Below, one piece after another: positions 8,644 through 16,516 of a DNA stretch of 64,000 bases; position 1 is the stretch's first letter; each line of letters opens with the position of its first letter. Under the pieces are notes generated by a model, which saw only the letters and a program-made list of their open reading frames with translations, ran no database searches and had not been told where the DNA came from. This stretch comes from an uncultured Clostridia bacterium. Lineage in GTDB: Bacteria > Bacillota > Clostridia > Oscillospirales > Ruminococcaceae. The translations under genes were made by a program, and so were the position numbers. Location: positions 62,001 to 126,000 of the forward strand of contig CANRAS010000003.1 in the NCBI GenBank assembly GCA_947628655.1, read 5' to 3'.

Positions 8644-8829
8644 TTGAACAGAGAAACAGCTTTTTTCGTTATTATTCTTTGCGTATTCGGCACGGGACTT
8701 TTGGGCGTTGGTCTTATTATATCGGCGTTTGTCGGCAGGAAATTCACATTGGGCGCGAAAGTCCGCGCGGTAATAGGCGGTGTGCTGACGTGCGCCTGCA
8801 TAGCGGCGGTGCTTTTCGTATTGCGCTAG
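8644..8829 (+). CDS. Small two-helix membrane protein with TTG start
   Basis: A 61-residue protein starting at TTG, preceded by AGAGAGG with correct spacing. Two hydrophobic helices are evident (residues 5-27 and 38-60), joined by a short basic loop, GRKFTLGAKVR. It follows yicC by 14 bp and precedes the next membrane protein by 18 bp, so it is probably co-transcribed. No family recognised. Confidence 0.6.
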   Translation: MNRETAFFVIILCVFGTGLLGVGLIISAFVGRKFTLGAKVRAVIGGVLTCACIAAVLFVLR

Positions 8830-8847
8830 AATAAAAGAGGTTGAATT

Positions 8848-9378
8848 ATGATAATCCCGCAGGAAATAATTGACAGCCGAATATTTGAGCCGTCCGCCGA
8901 TACGGACAAGGAACTTCTTATGTCCATAGCGCTCTACAACAGCCGAATGAACGATAACCGCATAAAAATGCGCCGTCTTACATTTTTCGGCTCGGTGATT
9001 TTATCGCTGAATATAATAATGCTTATCTCCGTCGGCGCGTTGGGTATGAAAATCGGCGGAAAGTTCTTGATTTCTCCGCGCATTGAATGGCTTGAAACAG
9101 CGGTACTCTTGCTCTTTATCGCGGGGTATATTTACTTCGGACTAAGAAAGCGCAACTTCATCGCGCTGACGTTATTTTCCGCGCCGCTTGTTTTAATGGA
9201 CGTGCGCTGTATTTTCATAACGGCGGTGAACGTCGTTCTGACGGTCGTTTATACGCTGAAAATCACGAAACTTCGCGGAATATCGGGCTACCCGCAGTTT
9301 CACGCGATAAAGATAATCCAAAAAGAAACCGCCGATAAAATTCCTCAAAAACCTATTGACAAATCGGAACAGATGTAA
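8848..9378 (+). CDS. Integral membrane protein of unknown function
   Basis: The 176-residue protein has a hydrophilic N-terminal 43 residues, then hydrophobic segments near 44-68, 83-102 and 105-140, and a charged C-terminal tail. A GAGG site precedes the ATG. No domain is recognisable. The promoter for the downstream riboswitch lies inside its last codons, so this gene marks the end of the yicC transcription unit. Confidence 0.65.
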   Translation: MIIPQEIIDSRIFEPSADTDKELLMSIALYNSRMNDNRIKMRRLTFFGSVILSLNIIMLISVGALGMKIGGKFLISPRIEWLETAVLLLFIAGYIYFGLRKRNFIALTLFSAPLVLMDVRCIFITAVNVVLTVVYTLKITKLRGISGYPQFHAIKIIQKETADKIPQKPIDKSEQM

Positions 9379-9384
9379 TATAAT
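9356..9384 (+). promoter_or_regulatory. sigma-A type promoter of the FMN riboswitch-ribU unit
   Basis: TTGACA and TATAAT with a 17-bp spacer, overlapping the 3' end of the preceding gene. It lies about 30 bp before the aptamer. Confidence 0.85.
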
Positions 9385-9415
9385 AGAGTTGTGAGCAATC
9401 ACAAATAATTTTAAT

Positions 9416-9580
<165 letters not shown>

Positions 9581-9603
9581 AGCAAATATGCGAGTATTTG
9601 TCG

Positions 9604-9640
9604 CCCCACCCAAACCGCACGGCGGTTTTGGCGGGGTTTT
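9604..9640 (+). terminator. Riboswitch-controlled terminator before ribU
   Basis: CCCCACCCAAACCGC (9604-9618) pairs with the G-rich arm ending in GCGGGG (through 9636), followed by TTTT. It sits between the FMN aptamer and the ribU ribosome-binding site, as expected for an expression platform. Confidence 0.82.
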
Positions 9641-9669
9641 CCGATTTCCCCCGAGGAAAAGGAGCTTTT

Positions 9670-10293
9670 ATGGAAACCACAAAATCAACGAAGAAATTAG
9701 ACGTAAGGCGCTTAGTGTTTACGGCGCTTATGGGTGCGATTGCAATCTTGCTGTCGGAGTTTCTGAAATTCGAGCCGACTATGCTTATGCCGAGCTTTAT
9801 CACGTTCGATTTTTCAGACGCGCCCGAAATGCTTGCCGCGCTTACTATGGGACCCGTATCGGGAGTGTTCGTGTGCTTAATCAAGAACATCTGGGGACTT
9901 TTCACATCGCAGACCGCCTACATAGGCGAACTGTCGAACTTCATTCTCGGCGTAAGCCTTGTTATTCCTGCGGGACTTATCGCGCGGAACACGCCGAAAT
10001 TCTCGCGCGCCGTATGGGGTTCGCTTGCAGGATGCGCAGTAATGGCGGCTGTCAGCTTTCCGTCAAACTACTTCATTATGTACCCGTTTTATGAAAAGTT
10101 TATGCCCGTAGACCAGATAGTCGCGGCGTATCAGGCAATAAACCCGAATGTTTCGGGGCTTGCTGAGTGCCTGCTCGTGTTCAACGTTCCGTTTACTTTC
10201 GTAAAAGGACTAGTGGCGAGTATTCTGTCGGTAGTATTGTATAAAAAACTCCGCCCCGTGTTCAACTCGATTTACCGTGTAAATGTAAACTGA
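9670..10293 (+). CDS. ribU: Riboflavin ECF transporter substrate-binding subunit
   Basis: The 207-residue membrane protein has about six hydrophobic segments and the ECF S-component pattern: RRLVFTALMGAIAILL at the N-terminus, then SFITFDFSDAPEMLAALTMGPVSGVFVCLIKN. RibU binds riboflavin and works with the EcfA/EcfA'/EcfT energising module, encoded elsewhere. Placement directly after an FMN riboswitch supports the substrate. I chose the ATG at 9670, which follows AAAAGGAG; the longer open frame runs through the riboswitch and terminator. Confidence 0.94.
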   Translation: METTKSTKKLDVRRLVFTALMGAIAILLSEFLKFEPTMLMPSFITFDFSDAPEMLAALTMGPVSGVFVCLIKNIWGLFTSQTAYIGELSNFILGVSLVIPAGLIARNTPKFSRAVWGSLAGCAVMAAVSFPSNYFIMYPFYEKFMPVDQIVAAYQAINPNVSGLAECLLVFNVPFTFVKGLVASILSVVLYKKLRPVFNSIYRVNVN

Positions 10294-10331
10294 ACACCAT
10301 TGCGGGGGCTGTAATGGGAACACTAAACACC

Positions 10332-10362
10332 AATCTTCCTGCCCGCGGAGGGCAGGAAGATT
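10332..10362 (+). other. Perfect 13-bp hairpin downstream of ribU
   Basis: AATCTTCCTGCCC and GGGCAGGAAGATT are exact reverse complements around a 5-base loop. There is no T-tract, so it is either a weak terminator for ribU or a structure in the leader of the next gene. Confidence 0.5.
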
Positions 10363-10432
10363 ATAACAAACACTTATTCCCCCAAGGGGTTTTAAGTTAA
10401 ACCGATAATCCACAAGAAAAGAAGTGATAACG

Positions 10433-10978
10433 ATGTCTTTAAAAGGTGCGGTATTGCATTTTAAAACAATAACGAAACACCGCCATAAAGTAATAGCGCA
10501 TTGTGCAAAGGCGGGAATACTCCTGCAAGGTTTGCGCCACGATTTGTCCAAATATTCCCCGACGGAATTTATACAGGGCGCAAAGTTCTGCACGGGCGAC
10601 CGTTCTGCGAACGAGGGAGAGCGCGAGGCGCGGGGTTATTCCGAGGCGTGGATGCACCATAAAGGCAGAAACCGTCATCACTTTGAATATTGGACGGATT
10701 ACGACCCGAAAACCAAAACGGTAAAGCCCGTAAAAATGCCTTTGCGTTATGTAGTGGAGATGTTCTGCGACCGCGTAGCCGCCAGCAAGATATATCAAGG
10801 GGAGAATTACAAGCCCGACAGCGCGCTGAATTACTTCCTGCACGGCAAAACCCACAGAAAAATCCACCCCGAAACCTCGCGTTTGCTCGAAAAACTGCTC
10901 AGAATGTTGTCCGTAAAAGGCGAGGAGGAAACGTTTAGATATATCAGATATTTGCTCCGAAGAAATAAAGAGTATTGA
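10433..10978 (+). CDS. DUF5662-type protein
   Basis: The 181-residue soluble protein has conserved histidine/aspartate clusters: HFKTITKHRHKVIAHC, RHDLSKYSPTEF, and MHHKGRNRHHFEYW. These match my recollection of DUF5662. The arrangement resembles a metal-binding, HD-like helical fold, but no reaction is known to me. The ATG at 10433 is preferred; an in-frame GTG at 10424 overlaps the weak AGAAGTG ribosome-binding site. A promoter lies across its stop codon, so the next unit starts afresh. Confidence 0.65.
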   Translation: MSLKGAVLHFKTITKHRHKVIAHCAKAGILLQGLRHDLSKYSPTEFIQGAKFCTGDRSANEGEREARGYSEAWMHHKGRNRHHFEYWTDYDPKTKTVKPVKMPLRYVVEMFCDRVAASKIYQGENYKPDSALNYFLHGKTHRKIHPETSRLLEKLLRMLSVKGEEETFRYIRYLLRRNKEY

Positions 10979-11003
10979 CATATTGGGAATTATATGCTAT
11001 AAT
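10975..11003 (+). promoter_or_regulatory. sigma-A type promoter before the tandem 89-bp elements
   Basis: TTGACA and TATAAT with a 17-bp spacer and TGC before the -10. Predicted transcription begins near 11010, which is the first base of the conserved RNA element. Confidence 0.85.
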
Positions 11004-11264
11004 ATAGAAAACGCAGCATCTTTAACAGGATAAAGTGTAAAATTCAAAGGGGCATAATATTGGTATGGGGCAAAGTCTCTTTGTGTTAAAATATAGAAAA
11101 CGCAACATCTTTAACAGGATAAAGTGTAAAATTCAAAGGGGCGTCATATTGGTTTGGGGCAAAGCCTCTTTGTGTTAAAATATAGAAAACGCAACATCTT
11201 TAACAGGATAAAGTGTAAAATTCAAAGGGGCGTAATATTGGTTTGGGGCAAAGCCTCTTTGTGG
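10998..11264 (+). repeat. Three tandem copies of an 89-bp leader element
   Basis: Copies start at 10998, 11087 and 11176, each exactly 89 bp. Each holds a -10-like hexamer (TATAAT, TAAAAT, TAAAAT), then ACGCARCATC, a small hairpin CTTTA-ACAGGA-TAAAG (11020-11035 in copy 1), and a long hairpin CAAAGGGGC / GYCTCTTTG (11045-11053 with 11075-11083). A further -10-like hexamer, TATACT, follows at 11265. Single copies occur at 28931 and 42326. I know of no matching RNA class. Confidence 0.9.
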
Positions 11265-11291
11265 TATACTATTCATAAGGAGTGATGCAGA

Positions 11292-11678
11292 ATGAAAAAA
11301 GCATTGAAAATAACCGCGTGGCTCTGCCTGCTGATGTCGCTTGCGGCAATCGTATTCGGAATATTGGGCTTTAGAATAACAAACCGCTCGTTCTTTATGG
11401 GATACGCGCTGTTCGGCGTTGTCAAAAGCGGCGGCGTTATGGGTTTTGTCGGCAATCTTGCAATAATCGTGTTCACCGTGGTTTGCTACGGGCTTGCGGG
11501 ATTAAATACGCTTGCGGACAGAAAGCGCGACGCTCTTATCTGGTCGGCGATAACGTCGGTTTTGGCGATAGTTTCCCTAATAGCGGCTCTGCTGGGTCAC
11601 AAAATGACTGTCGGCGATATAATCGTCACCGCCATTCCCGTAGCGCAGACGCTTTTGATTGTGAAAAGCGCGGACTAG
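11292..11678 (+). CDS. Small four-helix membrane protein
   Basis: A 128-residue protein with four predicted membrane segments (about 7-27, 38-48 extending to 68, 80-101, 108-124). An AAGGAGTG site precedes the ATG at 11292. It is the first gene behind the triple 89-bp element, so its expression is presumably governed by that leader. A hairpin follows its stop codon, suggesting a single-gene unit. No family recognised. Confidence 0.7.
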   Translation: MKKALKITAWLCLLMSLAAIVFGILGFRITNRSFFMGYALFGVVKSGGVMGFVGNLAIIVFTVVCYGLAGLNTLADRKRDALIWSAITSVLAIVSLIAALLGHKMTVGDIIVTAIPVAQTLLIVKSAD

Positions 11679-11690
11679 TACATATGGAGA

Positions 11691-11720
11691 AAGCACCGCA
11701 CGAGGTTTTGTGCGGTGCTT
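11691..11720 (+). terminator. Hairpin terminator candidate after the 11292 gene
   Basis: AAGCACCGCAC and GTGCGGTGCTT form a perfect 11-bp stem with an 8-base loop. The following GAATTT is only weakly T-rich, so termination may be partial. Confidence 0.55.
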
Positions 11721-11748
11721 GAATTTAACGCGAAAAATCGGAGGAGCA

Positions 11749-11814
11749 ATGGATTTGTTGTGCTGTCTTGCGGGTATATTTTTAGGAAAGAAATTGTCGT
11801 CGCTTGCCCGCTGA
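11749..11814 (+). CDS. Possible 21-residue membrane peptide
   Basis: ATG at 11749 follows a strong CGGAGGAG site at ideal spacing. The peptide starts MDLLCCLAGIFLGKK and is hydrophobic with a basic end, the size of small toxins or regulatory micropeptides. The good ribosome-binding site is the main support; nothing shows that it is conserved. Confidence 0.35.
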   Translation: MDLLCCLAGIFLGKKLSSLAR

Positions 11815-11853
11815 AACACGGCGAACAGTATATTTTATGGGAAATTTATAATT

Positions 11854-12522
11854 ATGAACACATTTAATGCTATCAGAAGTTGGCTGGAAGACAAAACGGG
11901 ACATTGGAACAGCGTTATTGAGGTTATTCCCTTTGTATTGCTTACCGCCGTCATTTACTTCATCATACGCCGATGCGTTCAAAAACATCGGTTTGGCGAT
12001 ATGTTCAAAACCGTCCGTTCGCAATGCAGGACAAATGAAATAATCCGTGTGCTGTTGGTGTGCGAAATATCCGCAATAGCCGCGATGGCGCTGTCGCCGA
12101 CAAATTTCTGGGTTTACTTCTGGTCGTGGGTTGGCGGGAACGAGTGGAATTTTCATCTGTACGGTTTCCATTTCTTCAACCCTATTCCGCGAATTTTTTT
12201 AGAAGATTTGGCATGGAATTTGCGTAATATGCCGTATGTGATAATGAATGTGGTTTTTTTCCTGCCATTGGGCGCGGCATTGCCGTTTGTGCTGAAAAAA
12301 TCACACAAAAAACGCACGATACTTTTCGGCTTGTTGTACTCGTTGCTGATTGAGGCGGTAGTTCAGCCATTTATCGGACGTGACGGTAATATTGACGATT
12401 TCCTATGCAACACCCTAGGCACAGTCTTGGGTTACTTGTTGTATTTGCTGATAAAAAGAGTTTTCCCGAATTTCACAGAAAAAGCAAGCCTTTCGGCAAA
12501 CGAAAAAGCAGGTGTCGTATGA
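11854..12522 (+). CDS. VanZ family membrane protein (first of two)
   Basis: The 222-residue protein has hydrophobic segments near 22-46, 60-85, 120-145, 150-165 and 180-200. It carries VanZ-type motifs: NVVFFLPLGAALPF, the conserved E in LLIEAVVQPFIGRDGNIDDFLCNTLGTVLGY. VanZ proteins are membrane proteins linked in some cases to glycopeptide (teicoplanin) resistance, but most family members have no known role. Its stop codon overlaps the start of a second VanZ gene (ATGA). The last 134 bp are almost identical to the end of that gene. Confidence 0.82.
   Translation: MNTFNAIRSWLEDKTGHWNSVIEVIPFVLLTAVIYFIIRRCVQKHRFGDMFKTVRSQCRTNEIIRVLLVCEISAIAAMALSPTNFWVYFWSWVGGNEWNFHLYGFHFFNPIPRIFLEDLAWNLRNMPYVIMNVVFFLPLGAALPFVLKKSHKKRTILFGLLYSLLIEAVVQPFIGRDGNIDDFLCNTLGTVLGYLLYLLIKRVFPNFTEKASLSANEKAGVV
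12370..12503 (+). repeat. 134-bp direct repeat, left copy (VanZ 3' segments)
   Basis: This stretch matches 13035-13168 at an offset of 665 bp with about three mismatches, while the rest of the two genes is much more diverged. It codes the C-terminal VanZ motif in both. Confidence 0.92.
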
Positions 12523-13229
12523 AACGTTTGTTAAGTGCTTTAGGCATTAATTCCGTGCTTGAAGTGTTGCCAATCATGCTCCTTGCGGCGTTAATATATT
12601 GGTTAGTACGCAGAGCAAAGCAAAAAAAGCTGTTTGGTCAAGACTTCAAAAGCATACGAAGAAAATCTAGAGCAAATGAAGTAATTCGTTTGTTGCTTGT
12701 GTGTTGGTCGGTTGTTGTGATATGTATGACCCTTACCCCTACAGGTTTTTGGGGAAAGTTGTGGGACATCATTCTTTTTCAACAAGGTTCAATGACGCCG
12801 ATAAAGTTTGAAAAATGGAGATTTGTTTCTGTTTGGTGGACGCACTTTATTAAATATTCGGGACATTACCTTGGCGGTGTTGCGCTGTTGGGCGAGGTTA
12901 TCAATACTGTTGAGAACATAATCTTTTTTGTTCCTATTGGTTTGGGGCTGTCATTTTTATGGAAGAAAAAATCCTTTATAAAGATTATTCTTTTGGGCGC
13001 GTCTTGCTCTTTCCTTGTTGAATTTATTCAAGCGTTTATCGGACGTGACGGTAATATTGACGATTTCCTCTGCAACACCCTAGGCACAGTCTTGGGTTAC
13101 TTGTTGTATTTGCTGATAAAAAGAGTTTTCCCGAATTTTACCGAAAAAGCAAGCCTTTCGGCAAACGACGTTTGGGAACAAACGCGCGGCACGTCAAAAA
13201 ACAACCCGAATACAGACCCGTCGGCTTAA
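12519..13229 (+). CDS. VanZ family membrane protein (second of two)
   Basis: The 236-residue protein has the same layout as its neighbour: SVLEVLPIMLLAALIYWLVRR near the start, a conserved RANEVIRLLLVCW segment, NTVENIIFFVPIGLGLSF, and the identical GRDGNIDDFLCNTLGTVLGY motif. The ATG at 12519 overlaps the upstream stop, so it is translationally coupled; the longer frame runs back into the first VanZ gene. It extends about 19 residues past the shared segment. Tandem duplication with later sequence exchange is the simplest origin. Confidence 0.82.
   Translation: MKRLLSALGINSVLEVLPIMLLAALIYWLVRRAKQKKLFGQDFKSIRRKSRANEVIRLLLVCWSVVVICMTLTPTGFWGKLWDIILFQQGSMTPIKFEKWRFVSVWWTHFIKYSGHYLGGVALLGEVINTVENIIFFVPIGLGLSFLWKKKSFIKIILLGASCSFLVEFIQAFIGRDGNIDDFLCNTLGTVLGYLLYLLIKRVFPNFTEKASLSANDVWEQTRGTSKNNPNTDPSA
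13035..13168 (+). repeat. 134-bp direct repeat, right copy (VanZ 3' segments)
   Basis: Partner of 12370-12503. The near identity, compared with lower similarity upstream, points to recent gene conversion or slippage duplication. Confidence 0.92.
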
Positions 13230-13245
13230 TTCCGTCGGGTCTTTT
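13215..13245 (+). terminator. Intrinsic terminator after the VanZ pair
   Basis: GACCCG and CGGGTC flank an inner CGG/CCG stem with one mismatch, followed by CTTTT. Confidence 0.72.
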
Positions 13246-13265
13246 CGTTGTCATTCACCGCGCAT

Positions 13266-13487
13266 TTATTTAGGTTTTCTCGTAATATCGTCACTTAATC
13301 CCGCGATATAGTCAATAGAAACGTTGTAAAGCCGCGCAAGTTCCGCCGCGCGTTCAAGCGGTATAGGACGGCGGTTGTTTTCGTATTGTGCGTAGTAGCT
13401 TTGAGTAGTTTTCAGATATTCCGCAACGTTTCTTTGTGTGAAATTGTGTTTTTCACGCAAAATTCTAAGTCTTTCGCCGATGTTCAC
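13266..13487 (-). CDS. XRE family helix-turn-helix regulator
   Basis: The 73-residue protein is a single Cro/C1-type HTH domain: GERLRILREKHNFTQRNVAEYLKTTQSYYAQYENNRRPIPLERAAELARLYNVSIDYIAGL. The start is GTG at 13487 with GGGAGG six bases upstream. There is no effector domain. Upstream on the same strand lies an inverted repeat next to a TATAAT hexamer, which suggests self-regulation. Neighbours are the VanZ pair (convergent) and aconitase (divergent); the target is not known. Unlike typical phage repressors, no phage genes are nearby. Confidence 0.88.
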   Translation of the reverse strand: MNIGERLRILREKHNFTQRNVAEYLKTTQSYYAQYENNRRPIPLERAAELARLYNVSIDYIAGLSDDITRKPK

Positions 13488-13519
13488 ATTTATCCTCCCT
13501 TATTATGTGAAGTGAAACA

Positions 13520-13562
13520 ATTATATCATCTGTGAACTAAACCAAGTTGAATAATAGTTCAC
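13520..13562 (-). promoter_or_regulatory. Putative XRE operator and -10 region
   Basis: GTGAACTA (13532-13539) and TAGTTCAC (13555-13562) are exact inverted repeats 15 bp apart. On the minus strand a TATAAT hexamer occupies 13525-13520. The repeat covers the expected -35 area of the XRE gene. A further GTGAA half-site lies near 13507-13515. Confidence 0.5.
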
Positions 13563-13658
13563 ATCTAAACTTAAATATACCCCAAAATTTGTTTGATAAT
13601 AGAAGAAAATCTCAAAATTTCGCATTTTACCGCCTTTTTAATATTTTTTGTTAAATTC

Positions 13659-13687
13659 TTGACAATTAAATCAATATGTAGTATAAT
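13659..13687 (+). promoter_or_regulatory. sigma-A type promoter of aconitase
   Basis: TTGACA and TATAAT with a 17-bp spacer, 36 bp before the start codon. Confidence 0.85.
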
Positions 13688-13723
13688 AAGAGTGTAGAAA
13701 TATATCCCGAAAGGAGAACAGCT

Positions 13724-15652
13724 ATGGGACTTACACTAACAGAAAAGATAATCAAGGCGCATATTGTGGACGGCGAAATGAAAAAGGGCAGTGAAATCGG
13801 ACTTCGTATCGACCAGACGCTCACTCAGGACGCGACAGGCACAATGGCGTATCTGCAGTTCGAGGCTATGGGCGTTGACCGCGTAAAGACGGAGCGTTCG
13901 GTGGCGTATATCGACCACAACACACTGCAAAGCGGTTTTGAGAACGCCGACGACCACCGTTTCATCGGTTCTGTCGCGAAAAAGCACGGGATTTGGTTCT
14001 CGCGCCCCGGAAACGGTATTTGTCATCAGGTTCATCTTGAACGTTTCGGAAAGCCCGGCAAGACGCTGATAGGCTCTGACAGCCACACCCCCACGGGCGG
14101 CGGTATCGGTATGCTCGCAATGGGCGCGGGCGGACTTGACGTTGCCGTTGCAATGGGCGGCGGCGCTTACTACATAACAATGCCTAAGGTCGTAAAAATA
14201 AACCTTACGGGCAAGCTGAATGACTGGGTAAGCGCAAAGGACGTTATTCTTGAAGTACTGCGCCGACTTTCCGTAAAGGGCGGCGTTGGAAAAGTAATGG
14301 AATACTGCGGCGAGGGAATAAAGAGCCTGTCAGTTCCCGAACGCGCGACAATCACGAATATGGGCGCGGAACTTGGCGCTACCACTTCGATTTTCCCGTC
14401 CGATGAAACGACCCTGCAGTTCCTCAAGGCGCAGGGCAGGGAAGAGGATTATGTCGAACTCTCCGCAGACGCGGACGCTGTTTACGATGAAGAAGTTGAC
14501 ATTGACCTTTCGGCGCTCGTACCGCTGGCGGCGTGTCCCCATTCGCCAGATAATGTAAAGTCCGTCGAGGAAATCGGCAAAATAAAGATAGATCAAGTCT
14601 GCATAGGCTCGTGTACAAACAGTTCTTTGCAGGATATGCGCAAAGTCGCGCATATTCTCAAAGGCAAGACCGTTCACCCCGATGTTTCGCTAAGCATAGC
14701 GCCTGGGTCTAAGCAGGTGTTCAATCAGATAGCCGAAGAGGGTACGCTCTCGATTTTGATTGAGGCAGGCGCGAGAATACTTGAAAGCGCGTGCGGTCCG
14801 TGTATCGGTATGGGACAGTCGCCAAACTCAAAGGGCGTTTCTCTGCGTACATTCAACCGCAACTTCTTAGGAAGGAGCGGTACAAAGGACGCTGAAGTCT
14901 ACCTCGTATCTCCCGAAACCGCCGCTGTTTCCGCTCTTACGGGCGTATTCACCGACCCGCGAACCGTAGGCGAAATGCCTCCGTATGTAATGCCCGAACG
15001 TTTCTTAATTAACGACAATATGGTCGTGCCTCCCGCGTCGGTTGAGGACGCGCCGAACGTCGAGATACTGCGCGGACCGAACATCAAGCCGTTCCCCGTA
15101 AACAAGCCTTTGGGCGAGAGTATCGAAAGTTCCGTAACGCTGAAAGTCGGCGATAATATCACAACCGACCACATTATGCCCGCGGGCGCGAAAATACTCC
15201 CTCTGCGTTCAAATATCCCCGCGATTTCGGAGTATTGTTTCACGGTATGCGATGAAACGTTCCCCAAACGCGCAAAGGACGCGGGAACTTCGATTATCGT
15301 AGGCGGTACGAACTACGGACAAGGTTCGTCAAGAGAACACGCCGCGCTGGCTCCGCTTTATCTCGGAGTAAAGGCGATAATCTGCAAGAGTTTCGCGCGT
15401 ATCCACCGTCAGAACCTTATAAACAACGGTATCCTGCCGCTTGAATTTGTAAATGAAAGCGATTATGACAAGATAGAGCAAGGCGATGAAATAGTTATCG
15501 CGAATATCCGCGAAATTGTAAAGAACGGCGGTAAAATCATCGTCGACGATAAAACAAAGGGCTTTTCGTTTGAGGTGAAGTGCGAACTTTCCGAACGCGG
15601 ACGCGGTATGATGCTTGCGGGCGGACTTCTGAACTTCACTAAGGAGAACTAA
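13724..15652 (+). CDS. Aconitate hydratase
   Basis: The 642-residue enzyme interconverts citrate and isocitrate using a [4Fe-4S] cluster. The three cluster ligands are visible: C293 in CIGSCTNSS, and C357 and C360 in ACGPCIGMG; the 64/3 spacing fits the aconitase family. The substrate loop SDSHTPTGGG and the C-terminal swivel-domain motif GGTNYGQGSSREHAAL are also present. The length and the direct link of the four domains fit the shorter aconitases found in Clostridia. AAAGGAG precedes the ATG. Citrate synthase and isocitrate dehydrogenase are encoded nearby, so it belongs to the 2-oxoglutarate branch. Confidence 0.95.
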   Translation: MGLTLTEKIIKAHIVDGEMKKGSEIGLRIDQTLTQDATGTMAYLQFEAMGVDRVKTERSVAYIDHNTLQSGFENADDHRFIGSVAKKHGIWFSRPGNGICHQVHLERFGKPGKTLIGSDSHTPTGGGIGMLAMGAGGLDVAVAMGGGAYYITMPKVVKINLTGKLNDWVSAKDVILEVLRRLSVKGGVGKVMEYCGEGIKSLSVPERATITNMGAELGATTSIFPSDETTLQFLKAQGREEDYVELSADADAVYDEEVDIDLSALVPLAACPHSPDNVKSVEEIGKIKIDQVCIGSCTNSSLQDMRKVAHILKGKTVHPDVSLSIAPGSKQVFNQIAEEGTLSILIEAGARILESACGPCIGMGQSPNSKGVSLRTFNRNFLGRSGTKDAEVYLVSPETAAVSALTGVFTDPRTVGEMPPYVMPERFLINDNMVVPPASVEDAPNVEILRGPNIKPFPVNKPLGESIESSVTLKVGDNITTDHIMPAGAKILPLRSNIPAISEYCFTVCDETFPKRAKDAGTSIIVGGTNYGQGSSREHAALAPLYLGVKAIICKSFARIHRQNLINNGILPLEFVNESDYDKIEQGDEIVIANIREIVKNGGKIIVDDKTKGFSFEVKCELSERGRGMMLAGGLLNFTKEN

Positions 15653-15657
15653 TTTAT

Positions 15658-16074
15658 ATGGACGAGGAAATTCAAAAGCGCTGGAGCGAGGCATATAAAG
15701 CGAACCCAAAGGTCTATACAAAGCCCGACGGCACATTGCTTGCGGGGTTTGCGCTGACGGAGGACACAGATTCGCTGTTCCCGCTTTACCCCGAAAAGCA
15801 ATGGGCGATTTCCGATAAAACGATAAGCGAGTGGGTAATCTCGTTCGTGACGCTCCCCGATAAGAAAAACCCCACGGGAAACGTTGAGGGTATGGTTGAA
15901 TATCACGAGGCAATGAAACGCCTTGAACCGTATTTTATCGCGTCTGGCGATGATTACAGACTTATCCGCGCACTTACGAAAGCGGAGATTATTTCCATAG
16001 CGACAGGACAACCGCAGAATGCTGAAAAGAAAGGCGAAAAGCGCGGTCTTTTCGGACGTTTTGCGAAAAAATAA
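15658..16074 (+). CDS. Hypothetical protein downstream of aconitase
   Basis: A 138-residue soluble protein starting six bases after the aconitase stop, with AAGGAG within the end of that gene. Mixed alpha/beta sequence with motifs WAISDKTISEWVISFVTLPD; the tail is basic and ends RGLFGRFAKK. No signal peptide or membrane segment. I do not recognise the family. Co-transcription with aconitase is likely from the spacing. Confidence 0.6.
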   Translation: MDEEIQKRWSEAYKANPKVYTKPDGTLLAGFALTEDTDSLFPLYPEKQWAISDKTISEWVISFVTLPDKKNPTGNVEGMVEYHEAMKRLEPYFIASGDDYRLIRALTKAEIISIATGQPQNAEKKGEKRGLFGRFAKK

Positions 16075-16096
16075 CACCCAATGAACGGAGGACGCA

Positions 16097-16501
16097 ATGA
16101 ATAAGGAATACCTGAATTCTCTTCCCGAACTGAAGAACAAATTCAAAGTAGACTTAGAGGACGGCGAAAAGGTCGTTTTCCTCGCGAAAAACGTAATTTT
16201 CGGCACGGAAACGATGCGCGCTTTAGGCTATGAAACCAAAGTAACGCTGACGAACAAGCGCCTGATTGCCGATAACGGCAGGGGAGTCTGGACTATAGAC
16301 GTTCCCGAAGATGTCGTCAGCTGTCGCATTGTCGACGAGGGCAAGGGACTAAATCACATTCATTGCGTCGCGCTCGATTTAAATCAACAGATAGTATGCG
16401 GCGACCCGAAAGACCCGATTGTGCTGACGGGGTTTGTTTTCACATACAAAAAGAAGTTAGAGGCGCAGTTTATGGAGATTATGAACAACGTCTTGAACTG
16501 A
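16097..16501 (+). CDS. Possible bacterial PH-like domain protein
   Basis: The 134-residue protein has a strand-rich core (EKVVFLAKNVIFGTE, TKVTLTNKRLIADNG, GVWTIDVPEDVVSCRI) resembling bacterial PH-like domains, in which a 'LTNKRLI' strand is typical. It ends in an amphipathic helix. It has no membrane segment. It sits between two other small genes in an apparent operon after aconitase, with CGGAGG before the ATG. The fold assignment is by pattern only. Confidence 0.5.
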   Translation: MNKEYLNSLPELKNKFKVDLEDGEKVVFLAKNVIFGTETMRALGYETKVTLTNKRLIADNGRGVWTIDVPEDVVSCRIVDEGKGLNHIHCVALDLNQQIVCGDPKDPIVLTGFVFTYKKKLEAQFMEIMNNVLN

Positions 16502-16516
16502 TGAAAGCAGGACTGT

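Noticed and set aside
10998..11264. CRISPR or T-box interpretation of the triple repeat
   Set aside because: The 89-bp units follow each other with no unique spacers, and there is no T-box sequence or terminator with a T-tract.
10998..11264. c-di-GMP (GEMM) riboswitch, because of the GGGGCAAAGCC segment
   Set aside because: Only this short segment is similar; the order of helices and the tetraloop-receptor features of GEMM are missing.
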